Source: an uncultured Streptomyces sp.
GTDB taxonomy: Bacteria > Actinomycetota > Actinomycetes > Streptomycetales > Streptomycetaceae
Direction of reading: 5' to 3'
DNA: 23,679 nucleotides
Assembly (NCBI GenBank): GCA_946480485.1
Contig: CAMLJW010000019.1
Span: 1-23,679 of the forward strand
Part shown: in pieces, positions 22,292 through 23,679 of the stretch
How positions within the stretch are numbered: the stretch's first letter is position 1
Layout: the number at the start of each line of letters is the position of its first letter
Notes under the pieces: model-generated
What the model was told of the DNA's origin: nothing
Seen by the model: only the letters and a program-made list of their open reading frames with translations
The model's database searches: none
Made by a program: the position numbers and the translations under genes

Positions 22292-23679
22292 TGGCCCACG
22301 TCCTCGAATTCAGGCTGCCCGACCTCGGTGAAGGCCTCACCGGGGCTGAGATCGTCCGCTGGCTCGTCGAGGTCGGCGATGTCGTGGCCGTCGACCAGCC
22401 CGTCGTCGAGGTCGAGACGGCCAAGGCGATGGTGGATGTTCCGTGCCCGTACGGCGGAGTGGTCACGGCCCGCTTCGGTGAGGAGGGGACGGAGCTCCCC
22501 GTCGGAGCGCCGCTGTTGACGGTGGCGGTGGGCGTGCCTGCCTCCGGCGGCGAGGACGAGGCTTCCGGAAACGTACTCGTGGGGTACGGCACGGGAACGC
22601 CGCCCGCACGGCGCGGGAGGGTGCGGCCGGCCGGCCCCGCGGCTTCGGCTTCCGGGCGGCAGCCACCGGGCAGGCCCACGGACGGGCCCGGCAAGGCGGA
22701 CGCGTCGTCCGCCGGTCACGGGGAGGGCAGTGTGGCCACACCCTCCGCGGGGCGGAGTGCGGGCCCCTCCGACGCGGACCTGCCTGTCGCCGGACGCGAG
22801 GAAAGCCCGGCTGTGGGAACGACGGAGCACGACACGGCCAACCGCCGCATCGGGCAGGACGGCGCACCAACCGAGGGCCGGCCGGACGCCGACGACGGAC
22901 GCCGCGTCGACGGTCCCGTGCCGGTGATCTCCCCGCTGGTGCGTCGGCTGGCCCGGGAATACGGCCTGGACCTGCGGGAGTTGGCCGGATCCGGCCCCGA
23001 CGGACTGATTCTGCGAGCGGACGTGGAGTACGCGGCGCGCGCCGCCGGTGCACGCGCCCGGGCGTCGCAGACCACGACCGCGCCGTTCGTTCCTGGGGAG
23101 CCGGAGCCGGAGCGGGAGCCGGAGCCGGAGCCCGCGGCCGCCCCACACACGCGCGCCGCAGGCGTTCCCGAAGCCGCAGTCGCAGCCGGAGCCGCAGCCC
23201 CCCGCACGCGCATCCCCCTGCGGGGCGTTCGCGGCGCCGTCGCCGACAAGCTCGCCCGCAGCCGCCGCGAGATCCCCGAGGCGACCTGCTGGGTGGACGC
23301 CGACGCGACGGAACTCATACACGCGCGCGCAGCCATGAATGAGGCCGGCGGCCCGAAGATCTCGCTGCTCGCGCTGCTCGCCCGTATCTGCACCGCCGCG
23401 CTCGCCCGCTTCCCCGAGCTCAACGCGACGGTCGACATGGAGGCCCGGGAGGTCGTCCAGCTCGGCGAGGTGCACCTCGGCTTCGCGGCGCAGACTGAGC
23501 GGGGACTCGTCGTGCCGGTGGTGAAGGACGCACACACACGGAACGCGGAGTCGCTGAGCGCGGAGTTCGAGCGGCTCACCGAGGCGGCGCGGACCGGGAC
23601 GCTCACACTGGAGCAACTCACCGGTGGGACCTTTACGTTGAACAACTACGGCGTCTTCGGCGTCGACGGATCCACGCCG
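22291..23679 (+). CDS. bkdC: Dihydrolipoamide acyltransferase E2 component (3' end outside window)
   Basis: 463 residues are visible, and the catalytic C-terminus is cut off. The lipoyl domain (1-80) carries the lipoylated Lys45 in VEVETAKAMVDVP. A very long disordered linker (about 82-208) includes VLVGYGTG. The E1/E3-binding domain is at 211-247 (PVISPLVRRLAREYGLDLRE). A second linker has Glu-Pro repeats (270-281), and the acyltransferase core starts near 306 (TRIPLRGVRGAVADKLARSR). The HHxxDG catalytic motif is beyond the window. It transfers the branched acyl group to CoA and forms the complex core. The first linker is several times the usual length. Confidence 0.95.
   Translation, partial: MAHVLEFRLPDLGEGLTGAEIVRWLVEVGDVVAVDQPVVEVETAKAMVDVPCPYGGVVTARFGEEGTELPVGAPLLTVAVGVPASGGEDEASGNVLVGYGTGTPPARRGRVRPAGPAASASGRQPPGRPTDGPGKADASSAGHGEGSVATPSAGRSAGPSDADLPVAGREESPAVGTTEHDTANRRIGQDGAPTEGRPDADDGRRVDGPVPVISPLVRRLAREYGLDLRELAGSGPDGLILRADVEYAARAAGARARASQTTTAPFVPGEPEPEREPEPEPAAAPHTRAAGVPEAAVAAGAAAPRTRIPLRGVRGAVADKLARSRREIPEATCWVDADATELIHARAAMNEAGGPKISLLALLARICTAALARFPELNATVDMEAREVVQLGEVHLGFAAQTERGLVVPVVKDAHTRNAESLSAEFERLTEAARTGTLTLEQLTGGTFTLNNYGVFGVDGSTP

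Overview
The window is high-GC actinobacterial DNA and most likely from a Streptomyces chromosome. The codon use is strongly G/C-ending, starts are often GTG, and many genes join through ATGA or GTGA overlaps. The gene set is also typical: a pstP-type PP2C phosphatase with fhaB and fhaA, an HTTM/DUF5819 pair, and a bkd operon divergent from an AsnC-type regulator. From memory, pstP/fha and one bkd cluster lie in the same part of the S. coelicolor chromosome, not far from oriC. This was not checked by alignment.

Layout. (1) 1-1876, minus strand: start of pstP, then fhaB and fhaA, the Ser/Thr-phosphorylation and FHA module of envelope and division control. (2) 2362-2448: tRNA-Leu(CAG). (3) 2449-5543: an accessory-looking block downstream of the tRNA. 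It holds an unrecognised, possibly decayed stretch, then arsB (ACR3)-arsR on the minus strand and divergent arsC, followed by a frameshifted and truncated trxB relic and two perfect DnaA boxes. (4) 5544-8539, plus strand: a DUF2252 kinase-fold-like protein, a J-domain-like coiled-coil protein and a one-domain rhodanese. (5) 8540-9102: a stretch without a recognisable gene, ending in seven copies of a 9-bp tandem repeat. (6) 9103-12875, minus strand: paaABCDE, the phenylacetyl-CoA ring 1,2-epoxidase, as one tightly coupled operon. (7) 13161-16215, plus strand: DUF5819, HTTM and TrmH/SpoU methyltransferase, an overlapping three-gene operon. (8) 16248-17942, minus strand: paaN-type aldehyde dehydrogenase. 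(9) 18090-19441, plus strand: a paaH-like 3-hydroxyacyl-CoA dehydrogenase with a large internal deletion, overlapping a TetR regulator. (10) 19465-19965, minus strand: bkdR-like Lrp/AsnC regulator. (11) 20139-23679, plus strand: bkdABC-like E1alpha, E1beta and partial E2 of a branched-chain 2-oxoacid dehydrogenase.

How it fits together. The right half is an acyl-CoA catabolic neighbourhood: phenylacetyl-CoA ring epoxidation (PaaABCDE), ring-cleavage aldehyde oxidation (PaaN), beta-oxidation (PaaH-like, damaged) and branched-chain keto acid oxidation (Bkd). A shared 14-bp palindrome, ACCGAACGATCGGT or a one-base variant, lies upstream of paaA, between paaN and paaH-tetR, and upstream of bkdA. 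The TetR protein encoded inside the cluster is the natural candidate to bind it. This would place phenylacetate and branched-chain catabolism under one local repressor.

The most notable observations are the three-site TetR regulon and a TTnTCCACAG element upstream of each site. Others are the in-frame loss of the middle of PaaH, a dnaX-type A AAA AAG heptamer that could fuse ArsR to the ArsB pump, and the decayed trxB. A heptad-repeat expansion in PaaD and an 82-bp imperfect palindrome inside the HTTM gene complete the list.
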